64,000 nucleotides of DNA, from assembly GCF_030546745.1 (NCBI RefSeq), contig NZ_JAUOPD010000003.1, forward strand, positions 186,001 through 250,000, written 5' to 3'. The position numbers were made by a program, and so were the translations under genes. Numbering within the stretch: the first letter of the stretch is position 1; each line of letters starts with the position of its first letter. This DNA comes from Thalassotalea sp. 1_MG-2023. Lineage in GTDB: Bacteria; Pseudomonadota; Gammaproteobacteria; Enterobacterales; Alteromonadaceae. The notes beneath the pieces are model-generated. The model ran no database searches. It was not told the origin of the DNA and saw only the letters and a list, made by a program, of their open reading frames with translations. Shown here piece after piece: positions 18,852 through 28,087 of this stretch.

Positions 18852-19543
18852 GTGAATCTTTTGAACAGCGCTATCAACAAACGCCATCTTGGCTGTCAAA
18901 GAAGCTTAATCGGCGTAAATTACTAAAATCAGCCGCTGGTGCAAGTGCCTTAGTATCTACTCTTAGTTTGTCAGCGGTGAGTGAAGACTTACTTCATAAG
19001 TATCAGCAAGATAAAAAACAGGGTGATTGGCAAACGTTAGATGCGGTACAAAAACACCTTTTACCGAGTTCGACTTCTGGGCCCAGCGCTAAAGAGATTA
19101 ATGCATGTTTGTATTTATATTTATTAGTGTATGAACAGCCAACCGATAAAGAAGAAGTTGCTTTCATTTTTCAAGGGGTTCAATGGCTAAATGGCTATAC
19201 GAACAAACGATATAATCAACTATTCATTGCGTTAACGGATGATGAAAAACAGCAGGTTCTGACAGGAATTAGTCGCTCAACAGCAGGGAAAAGCTGGTTG
19301 AATATGATGATTTTAAATATCTATGAAGCCATGCTTTCACCGCCTGTCTATGGTGGAAATCCGAAAGGTATTGGCTGGCAATGGTTAGCACATCAGATGG
19401 GCTTTCCCTTACCTGAAAAAGGAAAGCGATATTATGAGCTGCCTGCAAGAAGCACTGTTGCAAAAGCGGCTGAAATTCCGATTAAAAATGTTACCGAGAA
19501 CATTGTTAAACGCCCACCTTATCAAAGGTCTGATAAAGCATGA
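18848..19543 (+). CDS. Gluconate 2-dehydrogenase subunit 3-family protein, Tat-exported
   Basis: From a GTG at 18848 overlapping the previous stop, the product has 231 residues. A twin-arginine-type signal (NRRKLLKSAAGASALVS) is followed by the helical subunit-3 domain (DWQTLDAVQKHLLPSSTSGPSA, GVQWLNGYTNKRYNQLF, MMILNIYEAMLSPPVYGGNP). In gluconate and fructose dehydrogenases this small subunit carries the Tat signal and escorts the flavoprotein to the periplasm. The next gene encodes that flavoprotein and overlaps by four bases (ATGA). The usual third partner, a multiheme cytochrome c subunit, is absent from the operon. Confidence 0.85.
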   Translation: MSESFEQRYQQTPSWLSKKLNRRKLLKSAAGASALVSTLSLSAVSEDLLHKYQQDKKQGDWQTLDAVQKHLLPSSTSGPSAKEINACLYLYLLVYEQPTDKEEVAFIFQGVQWLNGYTNKRYNQLFIALTDDEKQQVLTGISRSTAGKSWLNMMILNIYEAMLSPPVYGGNPKGIGWQWLAHQMGFPLPEKGKRYYELPARSTVAKAAEIPIKNVTENIVKRPPYQRSDKA

Positions 19544-21249
19544 AATATGATATTTGTATTGTTGGTAGTGGCGCTGGCGCATCACCTGTAGCTTATACGT
19601 TAGCAAAAGCTGGCGCTAAAGTGATTGTATTAGAAAAAGGCCCTTGGTTGACTGAGCAAGAATTTTATAAGGATGAACTAGCCGCCAATGTACGTGATAG
19701 CTACAACCCTGCGCTTACCGATGAACAACATGTGATTGAAGAAAGTCATGTTGAAGATGGTGAAACTCATTGGCATAAAGAAGCGACCAGTGAATCAGGT
19801 TGGACATTTTGGAATGGTAATGTGGTGGGCGGTTCTTCTAATTTTATGAGTGGGTACTTTCATCGCTTAAAGCCGGTTGATTTTGCTTTACACTCATCAT
19901 TTGGTGACATAGCAGGTGCTAATATTGTTGATTGGCCGATTAGCTATCAAGAACTTGAGCCTTTTTACCGCCAAGTTGATCGTGAAATTGGTGTGTCAGG
20001 CAAGGTGGTTGAGCACCCACACTTAGAACCTCATGTAGAGGATTATCCATATCCACCATTAATCGATCATCCTGTCGCAAAATGGATTGATAAAGCCGCA
20101 GATTTACTGGGATACCATGCATTCCCCATTCCCCGTGCGATATTATCGCAACCAGCAATGGGAAGGCAAAGCTGTGAATATTCTGGTTACTGTAGCCGCT
20201 ATGGTTGTTCTACTGGCGCTAAAGGGAGTGGTAGAGCTGCTTTACTTAATCATGCGGTCGCTACGGGTAATTTAACAATTGTGCCTAACGCAAAAGCGTT
20301 CTATTTAGCAAGTGATGACAAAAGCCAAGTGAGTGCTGTTCATTACTATGATGCCAAAGGCCATAAAAAACAAATCATTGCAAACACTTACGTGGTTGCT
20401 TGTCAGGCTATTGAAACCAGCCGACTGTTGCTAAGCTCAAAAAGTAAGTATTTTCCACATGGATTGGCAAACAATCATGGACAAGTAGGTAAAAATTTAA
20501 TCTTCAGCGGGGGCGGCGGAGGTCGCGGCGACTTTTACTTTGATGACTTAACGCCGGAGCAAGCGAGAGAATTAAAAACCGAAGGCCCTTTCATTAACCG
20601 AGCATTACAAGATTGGTACCAGATAAATGACGCAAGCTTTGGTGGTATAAATCAAAACGGGAAAGCCAAAGGCGGCACACTCGACTTTCTGTTTTATCAT
20701 AACCCGATTGCTCGTGCTTATGACACAGAATACGATGATGAAGGCGATCTGATATGGGGAGAACAGCTCAAAGAAAAGCTATACAATAAATTTACTTCAC
20801 ATAAAACCCTTCGCTTTGAAGCCTTTACGGATTGGCTACCAAATAATGACTGTTTTGTTGCTTTAGATGAAAATGTGACTGACCAATGGGGAGATCCTGT
20901 AGCGAAAGTACGTATAGGCGCCCACCCTCAAGATATTAAGGTAGCAGAATATTTGGTGCAAAAAGGCGCTAAATTACTTGAAAAACTTGGTGCTAAAAAT
21001 ATAACAACATCGATAAGTAGCGCGCCACCAACGAATTTAATGGCTGGGGGGTGCCGATTTGGTGATGACCCTAATACTTCTGTACTTGATAAGAACTGCC
21101 GCTCACATGAAGTGGCAAACCTTTATGTGACAGACGGATCGTTTATGCCTACAGGCGGCAGTGTACCCTATACTTATACGATATACGCGAATGCCTTTAG
21201 AGTTGCTGAACATATTAAGCAACAATGGTTGAAAGGAAAAGTGTCTTAA
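19540..21249 (+). CDS. GMC-family FAD oxidoreductase (sugar/gluconate dehydrogenase flavoprotein-like)
   Basis: The 569-residue flavoprotein begins with the FAD-binding Rossmann motif IVGSGAGASPVAYTLAKAGAKVIVLEKG and ends with a GMC C-terminal domain (NLYVTDGSFMPTGGSVPYTYTIYANAFRVAEHI). NVVGGSSNFMSGYFHRL is the second FAD-contact region. It has no signal peptide, which fits export with the Tat-signal-bearing subunit encoded just upstream. Members oxidise sugars, sugar acids or alcohols and pass electrons to cytochrome c or quinone. The substrate is unknown; the adjacent alpha-galactosidase locus makes a sugar plausible, but this is inference. Confidence 0.88.
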   Translation: MKYDICIVGSGAGASPVAYTLAKAGAKVIVLEKGPWLTEQEFYKDELAANVRDSYNPALTDEQHVIEESHVEDGETHWHKEATSESGWTFWNGNVVGGSSNFMSGYFHRLKPVDFALHSSFGDIAGANIVDWPISYQELEPFYRQVDREIGVSGKVVEHPHLEPHVEDYPYPPLIDHPVAKWIDKAADLLGYHAFPIPRAILSQPAMGRQSCEYSGYCSRYGCSTGAKGSGRAALLNHAVATGNLTIVPNAKAFYLASDDKSQVSAVHYYDAKGHKKQIIANTYVVACQAIETSRLLLSSKSKYFPHGLANNHGQVGKNLIFSGGGGGRGDFYFDDLTPEQARELKTEGPFINRALQDWYQINDASFGGINQNGKAKGGTLDFLFYHNPIARAYDTEYDDEGDLIWGEQLKEKLYNKFTSHKTLRFEAFTDWLPNNDCFVALDENVTDQWGDPVAKVRIGAHPQDIKVAEYLVQKGAKLLEKLGAKNITTSISSAPPTNLMAGGCRFGDDPNTSVLDKNCRSHEVANLYVTDGSFMPTGGSVPYTYTIYANAFRVAEHIKQQWLKGKVS

Positions 21250-21375
21250 TAACAGTCATAGGAATTGTCAAAAAATGTGATTTTTCGGGATTGTTTTCAT
21301 GTTAAATGAGACGGACGTTGAGGGTTTTAGTGATAGCATTTGGTTTACCGTTTAAAAAGTTTAGGAAGTTTTCTT

Positions 21376-23226
21376 TTGAAAGCCATTCAAGCACTATTAT
21401 TTATTACATTGTTTATTATCGTAAACAGTGTGCATGCTGAAAATGTTCAGCAAGAGTTCTCTATTAATGGGCATAAGTTCCAGATTCAATCTCTTAAAAG
21501 TGATTTTTCATTTTCGACCAGCGATGTTCGAATGGAAAATGGCATCTATTATGCGACTATCCATCAATCTTTAAAAAATAAGCATGGAAAAGCAATACCA
21601 ACAAAATTTTCTGTGAAGTGGCAAACGCCGTCTCACGATATTGCTGGTGTTTGGAACCCTATCTTTAATAATGATCATATCATTCCAGCAGACTGGAGTA
21701 GCAAAGCGCTAGATTCAATGCTAACGCGAAATGCCCCTGTTTATACATTATTTGGTCACGATGATGTGAATCGTTACACAGTAGCTGTTAGTGATGCCGT
21801 AAATTTAGTGCACCTCTCAGCGAAAGTGCGAGAAGAAGACTCAATGATTTATCATGAGCTTGAATTTTTATCTGAAAAACATAAAGCGGTTAATACCTAT
21901 TCTGTAAAAATTCGAATCGATATGCGCAACATTCCGTTTTACCAATCATTGAGCGATGTCGCTAGTTGGTGGGCAAACATGCCTGAGTTTAAGCCGACAC
22001 ATGTGCCAAATGATGCTACTGATCCTATGTACTCTACTTGGTATAGTTACCATCAAGTTATTGACCATGATGAACTGCTTGCAGAGGCAAAAATAGCAGC
22101 TTCATTAGGTTATAAAGCCATCATTGTTGATGATGGTTGGCAAACAAATGATAGTAACAGAGGGTATGCATACACAGGTGATTGGGAGCCAGAGCGCTTA
22201 AAAAACATTGAAAAATTTGTCGATGAAATTCATCAACTTGGCATGAAAGCATTACTTTGGTATTCCATTCCTTTTGTTGGTGAAAAAGCGAAAGTTGCAG
22301 ATACATTTAAAGGGAAGTACCTAAGTCATAGCGAATCATTAGAAACATATGTATTAGATCCTCGTTATCCTGAAGTAAGAAAGTACCTAATTGATCACTA
22401 CGTTAACGCGATTAAACATTGGAAATGGGATGGCTTAAAGTTAGATTTTATTGATCAATTTAAAACGAACAAAGATACCGTACTTGAAAAGCGAGATGGT
22501 CGCGACTTTGCCTCAGTATATGAAGCCGTAGACAAGCTAATGTCAGATTTGATCATAGAGCTGACAGCGATTAATCCTGATGTCATGGTAGAATTTAGAC
22601 AAAGATACATCGGGCCTGCTATGCGTAAGTATGGCAATATGTTTCGTGCCACCGACATACCAAATGGTGCGGTAACGAACCGAAGAAGAATCGTTGATTT
22701 AAGATTACTCAGTGGAGATACTGCGGTGCACTCTGATATGCTCATGTGGCATTATGAAGAGCCGGTAGAAATTGCCGCGTTACAATTATTGAATATTTTC
22801 CACTCTGTACCACAGTTATCAGTAAGGCTGGCCGAATTACCAAAAAGCCACCTAAATATGGTTACGCATTACACGCAATACTGGTCTGAAAATAAAGATG
22901 TTTTACTAAATGGCTCGTTTAAGCCGAAAGGTATTTTTGCCAATTATCCGCTTATTTCAAGTGAGAAAGGGCAAAAGCAAATCATTGCACTTTATGATGA
23001 TGTAGTCGCTAATATCAGCGAAAGCAATATCAATCAAACTGATATCCTTAATGCTAAGAAAAGCACTTCTGTCATTGTTAAGTTTGAGAATGATTGGCAG
23101 AAAGTACAACTAATTGTTAAAGACTGTGAAGGTAACGTTGTGAGTAAAACCAATAAACGCTTGCAATCGTCTTTACTTGACGTTGAGGTACCGGCATCAG
23201 GAATGTTGTCTATTGAAAAAATGTAA
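21376..23226 (+). CDS. Secreted GH36-type (clan GH-D) alpha-galactosidase-like glycosidase
   Basis: From a TTG at 21376 with AGGAAG seven bases upstream, the product has 616 residues and a signal peptide ending near VNSVHA. A beta-sandwich N-domain precedes a (beta/alpha)8 barrel. The barrel has IIVDDGWQTNDSNRGYAYTGDW, MKALLWYSIPFVG, the nucleophile in WDGLKLDFIDQF (Asp357) and the probable acid/base in MFRATDIPNG (Asp427). These are melibiase/GH36 hallmarks, though the sequence diverges from classical raffinose-acting enzymes. Reaction: hydrolysis of terminal alpha-galactosides in the periplasm or outside the cell. A strong terminator follows, and a symporter gene and MelR-like regulator are next. 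Confidence 0.8.
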   Translation: MKAIQALLFITLFIIVNSVHAENVQQEFSINGHKFQIQSLKSDFSFSTSDVRMENGIYYATIHQSLKNKHGKAIPTKFSVKWQTPSHDIAGVWNPIFNNDHIIPADWSSKALDSMLTRNAPVYTLFGHDDVNRYTVAVSDAVNLVHLSAKVREEDSMIYHELEFLSEKHKAVNTYSVKIRIDMRNIPFYQSLSDVASWWANMPEFKPTHVPNDATDPMYSTWYSYHQVIDHDELLAEAKIAASLGYKAIIVDDGWQTNDSNRGYAYTGDWEPERLKNIEKFVDEIHQLGMKALLWYSIPFVGEKAKVADTFKGKYLSHSESLETYVLDPRYPEVRKYLIDHYVNAIKHWKWDGLKLDFIDQFKTNKDTVLEKRDGRDFASVYEAVDKLMSDLIIELTAINPDVMVEFRQRYIGPAMRKYGNMFRATDIPNGAVTNRRRIVDLRLLSGDTAVHSDMLMWHYEEPVEIAALQLLNIFHSVPQLSVRLAELPKSHLNMVTHYTQYWSENKDVLLNGSFKPKGIFANYPLISSEKGQKQIIALYDDVVANISESNINQTDILNAKKSTSVIVKFENDWQKVQLIVKDCEGNVVSKTNKRLQSSLLDVEVPASGMLSIEKM

Positions 23227-23259
23227 ACACATTTCAGGACAAGACACACATTGTAATCA

Positions 23260-23291
23260 AAAAAAGCCGCATAATAATGCGGCTTTTTTTA
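23260..23291 (+). terminator. Intrinsic terminator after the GH36 gene
   Basis: AAAAAAGCCGCAT-AATA-ATGCGGCTTTTTTT is a near-perfect stem-loop followed by a T-run on the plus strand, and A-rich on the other side, so it works in both directions. Confidence 0.9.
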
Positions 23292-23394
23292 TTGCCCAAT
23301 ATAGCAGGCAAACATGAAATCTTTATCGGTGTCCTGATAAAAAACTAAGTATTCCTAATAAGTAGTATTTGATAAGAGTTTTGTTGAAGCAAAC

Positions 23395-23436
23395 TTACGC
23401 AAGTTATAACGTCTGAGGGTTTGTTAATTTGCGTAA
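23395..23436. promoter_or_regulatory. Inverted repeat TTACGCAA / TTGCGTAA before the symporter gene
   Basis: TTACGCAA at 23395-23402 is mirrored by TTGCGTAA at 23429-23436, centres 34 bp apart. It lies just before the symporter start. It could be an operator or an RNA stem affecting translation. I did not find the same motif upstream of other genes in the locus. Confidence 0.3.
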
Positions 23437-23448
23437 AGGTTGTTCGTT

Positions 23449-25011
23449 GTGAAACTCGAAATGTTAGATGTAAGTGTGTTTATTGCGTATGTCATTGGTT
23501 TACTAATAATAGCGTTATGGATATCAAAAGAAGAAAAACAAGAAGGTAAAAATACCGAAGATTATTTTCTGGCAGGTAAGGCACTTCCTTGGTGGGCAAT
23601 CGGCGCATCGCTTATTGCTTCAAATATTTCTGCAGAGCAAATAATTGGTATGTCAGGGTCTGGCTATGCTATTGGTTTAGCTATCGCATCTTATGAATGG
23701 ATGGCGGCAATTACTCTCATCATTGTTGGTAAGTATCTACTGCCCATTTTTTTGAAAAACAAAATTTTCACCATGCCTCAGTATTTAGAGCAACGCTTTG
23801 ATGCAAACGTAAAAACGACGTTAGCATTATTTTGGTTAGCTGTTTATATCTTTGTTAATTTGACCGCGGTGTTATGGTTAGGCGGGTTAGCTATCGAAAC
23901 AGTTGCTGGCGTTGATTGGATGTTTGGCATGATATTCTTAGCTGTTTTTTCAATTGCCTATTCACTTTATGGTGGACTAAAAGCCGTTGCGTATACCGAT
24001 ATTTTACAAGTTGTGTTGTTGGTCTTTGGTGGGTTGTTATTAAGTTATCTCGCGTTAAATGCTGTGGCTGACGGTCAAGGTATTATTGCTGGCTTTTCGA
24101 TTCTCACTGAACAAATGCCAAGTCATTTCGATATGATCCTTAGTGAAAACAATGAACATTATATGAGTTTGCCTGGTATTTCTGTGTTGGTAGGTGGTTT
24201 ATGGATAATGAATTTCAGCTACTGGGGATTTAATCAATATATCATTCAGCGAGCATTAGCGGCAAAAGATATTAATGAAGCTCAGAAAGGTATTGCTTTT
24301 GCTGCTTTCTTAAAACTATTAATGCCAATTATTGTCGTATTGCCTGGTATTGCAGCGGTAGTTTTATATCCACAGCTTACTTCACCTGATTTAGCTTACC
24401 CATCAATGATGGCGTTAATGCCTGTTGGGTTGAAAGGCTTAGTTTTTGCTGCTTTAGTGGCGGCTATTGTTTCCTCTCTTGCTTCAATGACAAATAGCAT
24501 TTCAACTATTTTTACAATGGATATCTACGCAAAATTGGCGCCGAAAAAATCTCAACGACACTATGTACAAATAGGCAGAATGTCAGCGTTAATTTCACTT
24601 GCCATTGCGCTTGTGGTTGCGCAACCACTTTTAGGAGAGTTTGATCAAGCGTTTCAATATATTCAAGAATTTACCGGATTCTTTACCCCAGGTATTGTTG
24701 TCATTTTTATGATGGGGATGTTTTGGCGTAAAGCCAATTCTAAAGGAGCGCTGGCGGCTGCAACAGGTTCAGCTGCTTTTTCATTGCTATTTAAAGTGTT
24801 CTGGCCTGAGCTTCCTTTTATGGATCGTGTTGGTTTGGTTTTTGTTTTATGTTTGATTAGTTGTGTTGTTGTTTCTCTACTTACCACTGAAAAGCAGAAG
24901 AATACCTGCGTGAACATTCAAGAAGTGTCGTTCGATACTAAGACAACGTTTAATATTTCAGCGGTGATGATAATCGTTATTTTAATTATATTGTATGCAA
25001 CTTGGTGGTAA
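23449..25011 (+). CDS. Sodium/solute symporter, SSS (SLC5) family
   Basis: The protein has ~520 residues and 13-14 predicted membrane helices. Family signatures include DYFLAGKALPWWAIGASLIASNISAEQIIGMSGSGYA at the unwound first helices and YGGLKAVAYTDILQ. This is close to vSGLT-type sodium/galactose-glucose transporters in layout. I favour the GTG at 23449 (AAAGG upstream) over the ATG at 23461 or TTG at 23440. In this locus it probably imports the sugar released by the alpha-galactosidases; galactose is the obvious candidate, by inference. Confidence 0.88.
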   Translation: MKLEMLDVSVFIAYVIGLLIIALWISKEEKQEGKNTEDYFLAGKALPWWAIGASLIASNISAEQIIGMSGSGYAIGLAIASYEWMAAITLIIVGKYLLPIFLKNKIFTMPQYLEQRFDANVKTTLALFWLAVYIFVNLTAVLWLGGLAIETVAGVDWMFGMIFLAVFSIAYSLYGGLKAVAYTDILQVVLLVFGGLLLSYLALNAVADGQGIIAGFSILTEQMPSHFDMILSENNEHYMSLPGISVLVGGLWIMNFSYWGFNQYIIQRALAAKDINEAQKGIAFAAFLKLLMPIIVVLPGIAAVVLYPQLTSPDLAYPSMMALMPVGLKGLVFAALVAAIVSSLASMTNSISTIFTMDIYAKLAPKKSQRHYVQIGRMSALISLAIALVVAQPLLGEFDQAFQYIQEFTGFFTPGIVVIFMMGMFWRKANSKGALAAATGSAAFSLLFKVFWPELPFMDRVGLVFVLCLISCVVVSLLTTEKQKNTCVNIQEVSFDTKTTFNISAVMIIVILIILYATWW

Positions 25012-25068
25012 TATTCGTGCTATGTGGCATAAATATGATGATCAAAAGCATTAGTTGAAGGGGATATT

Positions 25069-25953
25069 ATGTTGAATTGGATTAATAGGATTATTCCTAG
25101 AGAGTCTGGACCTCTGGAAGTTCAAGGTGAAGATGCAAAATTTGGCTTTCAAAAACATACGCCTCAAATAATGGAGCATAGTCATTGGCATGGTCATATT
25201 GAAATTAATTATCTTTTTGGTTGCTCGGCAAGCTATTTGATCAATGGTAATCATATAGAAGTTCCAGAAGGTAAAATGATTTTATTTTGGGCATCAATAC
25301 CTCACCAGATGACTGATTATCAAGGAGACGGGTATATGGTGAATTTATATTTACCTTTACAAGCATTTCTTTCTTGGAAACTTCCCCATAGATTTATTGA
25401 GCTTTTACTTTATGGGGAGGTGTTAGTGTCTGAAAGTTTATATGAGAGTGATCGTTTAGTGACTGATATTTGGGAAAACGATTTAAATAAAGATGATCCG
25501 CAATTGACTGTGCAAGTGATTAGTGAAATAAGAAGTCGTATTAACCGTATGGCTATTGAAAATTTTACAACATTCGATCTTGTTGAAAGTCATTGTAAAA
25601 GTAAAAAATCAAGCATTGTCAGTGGTATTAGCCATGTTCAAACCATGCTGTCTTATATTGCAGAAAACTACGATGAAAAAATAACGATAGAACATGTTAC
25701 TGGTGCAACCGGTTTACATAAAAATTATGCGATGAAATTATTTAACCGTGTGATGAAAATTAGTATTAAACAATATGTTAATCAATTACGTTTACAGCAT
25801 GCACAGGCCTTACTTGTTGATACGGAGGAGCCTGTGGTTAACGTTGCTAACATTGCTGGATTTGGTTCTGTAAGCCGCTTTTATGATATTTTTCAAAAAG
25901 AATTACATATGTCACCACTTGAGTTTAGGTCATCTATCATTAAGACAAATTAA
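25069..25953 (+). CDS. AraC-family regulator, MelR-like
   Basis: The 294-residue product has an N-terminal cupin sensing domain and C-terminal double helix-turn-helix (about 190-292). The stretch SHWHGHIEINYLFGCSASYLINGNHIEV-EGKMILFWASIPHQMTD matches my memory of E. coli MelR (SHWHGQVEVN, YLINNEKVNI, ITLFWACTPHQLTD). The HTH region includes KITIEHVTGATGLHKNYAMKLFNRVMK and FGSVSRFYDIFQKELHMSPLEFR. MelR activates the melibiose operon on binding melibiose. Position between a sugar symporter gene and GH97 makes it the likely local activator for alpha-galactosides. Confidence 0.88.
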   Translation: MLNWINRIIPRESGPLEVQGEDAKFGFQKHTPQIMEHSHWHGHIEINYLFGCSASYLINGNHIEVPEGKMILFWASIPHQMTDYQGDGYMVNLYLPLQAFLSWKLPHRFIELLLYGEVLVSESLYESDRLVTDIWENDLNKDDPQLTVQVISEIRSRINRMAIENFTTFDLVESHCKSKKSSIVSGISHVQTMLSYIAENYDEKITIEHVTGATGLHKNYAMKLFNRVMKISIKQYVNQLRLQHAQALLVDTEEPVVNVANIAGFGSVSRFYDIFQKELHMSPLEFRSSIIKTN

Positions 25954-26114
25954 CAGTATAAAGGTTACTTTTTGGGAGGGATTGCTGAATAAACAGAAAG
26001 CCATTTCTATTTCAGCGTGTTTTAATTTGAATCAATAGTGTGTACACAGGCACATATCTCCCATTAGTTAGCAAGGATGCCGACTAACTTTAAAAAGTAA
26101 AGAAGGTAATGCAA

Positions 26115-28085
26115 ATGCATAACAAGGTTTTATCAGTTATTTTTCTTTTGGCATTTTCGAGTTTAACGGTTGCTAAAGAATACTCTGTAACATCTCCAGA
26201 TAAAAAAATTCTCGTCAATATTGATACCAGTGGTAAGCACCTACGTTACTCTATTTCTATTGAAAAAAACCTTGTTATAAACAATGCACAAGCTGATATT
26301 TCGCTAAGTCATGCAGAAAGCTTGTCTTCAGCGTCGGTCGTTAGCGTTGACAAAAAATATGTTGATTCAACCATCACTCCGTACATTAAGCAAAAAACAG
26401 CCACTATCACTGAACATTATCATCAATTGGCGTTACATTTTGATAATGGTACTACGATAGAGTATCGCGTCTTTGATGAAGGCGTCGCCTATCGATTTAG
26501 CACAAATAAATCCGGTAAATTTAGCGTAGAAAATGAAGTTGTTAAAGTGAATTTTGTTGACGACCATTTAGTTCAATATCCATTAGAGAAGAGCTTTTAT
26601 TCACATAATGAAAGAACATATCAGCCATTTAAGTTGAAAGAAATCAACAATAAGCAGATGGCTAGCTTGCCTTTATTGGTCGATACACAACAATATAAAC
26701 TTGTTTTCACTGAGAGTGGGCTTAGGAATTATCCCGGGCTTTGGGTTAGAGGAACTAGCCAAACAGCATTAGAAGGAATACACCCTAAACGTGTGCTTTC
26801 GTCTGCATTGAAGCCTGGCTCTGATCGCAATGAAGTGATCAATAAACGTGCGAACGATATTGCAACAATGAATACTGATTCACCAACTACGTTTCCATGG
26901 CGAATTTTTGCGATAAGTAAAAATGATGCGGATCTATTAACGAATCAATTGACTTACCTTTTAGCTGATGAGCTGGAAATTGATGATCCTAGCTGGATAA
27001 AACCGGGAAAAGTAGCGTGGGATTGGTGGAATGCAAACAATGTATATGGTGTAGATTTTAAAGCTGGTATTACTACCGATACTTACAAGTATTACATCGA
27101 TTTTGCATCAAAGTACGGCATCGAATACATAATTTTAGATGAAGGTTGGTATGAACTCGGTGATGCGTTAAAAATCGTAGATTCGATTGATCTGCAAGAA
27201 ATTATTAAATATGGCCACGAAAAAGGCGTTGATGTTATTTTATGGGTGATCTGGGAAACAATCGAAGAAGATTTAGACCATATCCTCGCTACCTATCAAC
27301 AATGGGGTGCTAAAGGCATCAAAGTAGACTTTATGCAACGCGATGATCAACATATGGTGAATTATTACTGGCGTGTCGCGGAAGTTGCTGCAAAACATCA
27401 ATTATTGGTTAATTTTCACGGTTCATATAAACCAGCAGGCCTTCGAAGAGCCTACCCTAATGTTATTACTCGCGAAGGTGTTAGAGGATTAGAACATAAT
27501 AAGTGGGCTGAATACATCACTGCTGAGCATAACTTAACCTTGCCATTTATTAGAATGGTGGCAGGGCCTATGGATTACACGCCGGGTGCAATGGTAAATA
27601 CTCAACCAGAAAACTTCCATGTATCATTTAATAGGCCGATGAGTAAAACGACTCGTGTGCATCAAATGGCATTATACGTTGTGTTTGAAAGTCCTTTGCA
27701 AATGTTGGCAGATAGCCCTTCAAACTATCTTAAAGAACATGAATCAACCGCATTTATTAGCCAAGTACCAACCGTTTGGGATGAAACAGTTATATTATCA
27801 GCAAAAATTGCAGACCATATTGTGATGGCAAGGCGTTCTGGTGAGGAATGGTTTGTGGCTGCGTTGGGTAATAGTAAAGCAGCAAATCATACGATTGACT
27901 TAGACTTCTTAAGTGAAGGAGAGTATCAAATGGAATTTTTCCAAGATGGTGTAAATGCTGATAAGTATGCAAGCGATTATAAGAAAAAGTATCAATCAGT
28001 TAATCAACATAGCTCTCTTTCTGTTCACTTAGCCCCAAGTGGTGGTTGGGTAGCACGTATTTCGAAAAAAGAGAGTAAACACTAA
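26115..28085 (+). CDS. GH97 family glycosidase, probable retaining alpha-galactosidase
   Basis: The 656-residue product has a signal peptide (to about SSLTVA), a beta-super-sandwich N-domain (residues ~25-280) and a (beta/alpha)8 barrel beginning GKVAWDWWNANNVYG. ILDEGWY and the nucleophile in KGIKVDFMQRDDQ (Asp405) place it with the retaining GH97 branch, which includes Bacteroides alpha-galactosidases. The inverting SusB-type enzymes lack this Asp. The acid/base Glu lies in TREGVRGLEHNKW. I chose the second ATG (26115) because AAGG sits eight bases upstream. It is followed two bases later by the NhaC-type gene, so it is likely in an operon with the next two genes. Confidence 0.88.
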   Translation: MHNKVLSVIFLLAFSSLTVAKEYSVTSPDKKILVNIDTSGKHLRYSISIEKNLVINNAQADISLSHAESLSSASVVSVDKKYVDSTITPYIKQKTATITEHYHQLALHFDNGTTIEYRVFDEGVAYRFSTNKSGKFSVENEVVKVNFVDDHLVQYPLEKSFYSHNERTYQPFKLKEINNKQMASLPLLVDTQQYKLVFTESGLRNYPGLWVRGTSQTALEGIHPKRVLSSALKPGSDRNEVINKRANDIATMNTDSPTTFPWRIFAISKNDADLLTNQLTYLLADELEIDDPSWIKPGKVAWDWWNANNVYGVDFKAGITTDTYKYYIDFASKYGIEYIILDEGWYELGDALKIVDSIDLQEIIKYGHEKGVDVILWVIWETIEEDLDHILATYQQWGAKGIKVDFMQRDDQHMVNYYWRVAEVAAKHQLLVNFHGSYKPAGLRRAYPNVITREGVRGLEHNKWAEYITAEHNLTLPFIRMVAGPMDYTPGAMVNTQPENFHVSFNRPMSKTTRVHQMALYVVFESPLQMLADSPSNYLKEHESTAFISQVPTVWDETVILSAKIADHIVMARRSGEEWFVAALGNSKAANHTIDLDFLSEGEYQMEFFQDGVNADKYASDYKKKYQSVNQHSSLSVHLAPSGGWVARISKKESKH

Positions 28086-28087
28086 TA

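Noticed and set aside
26039-26048. Palindrome TGTGTACACA upstream of GH97 as an operator
   Set aside because: Single 10-bp palindrome, no second copy seen in the locus; too little to call.
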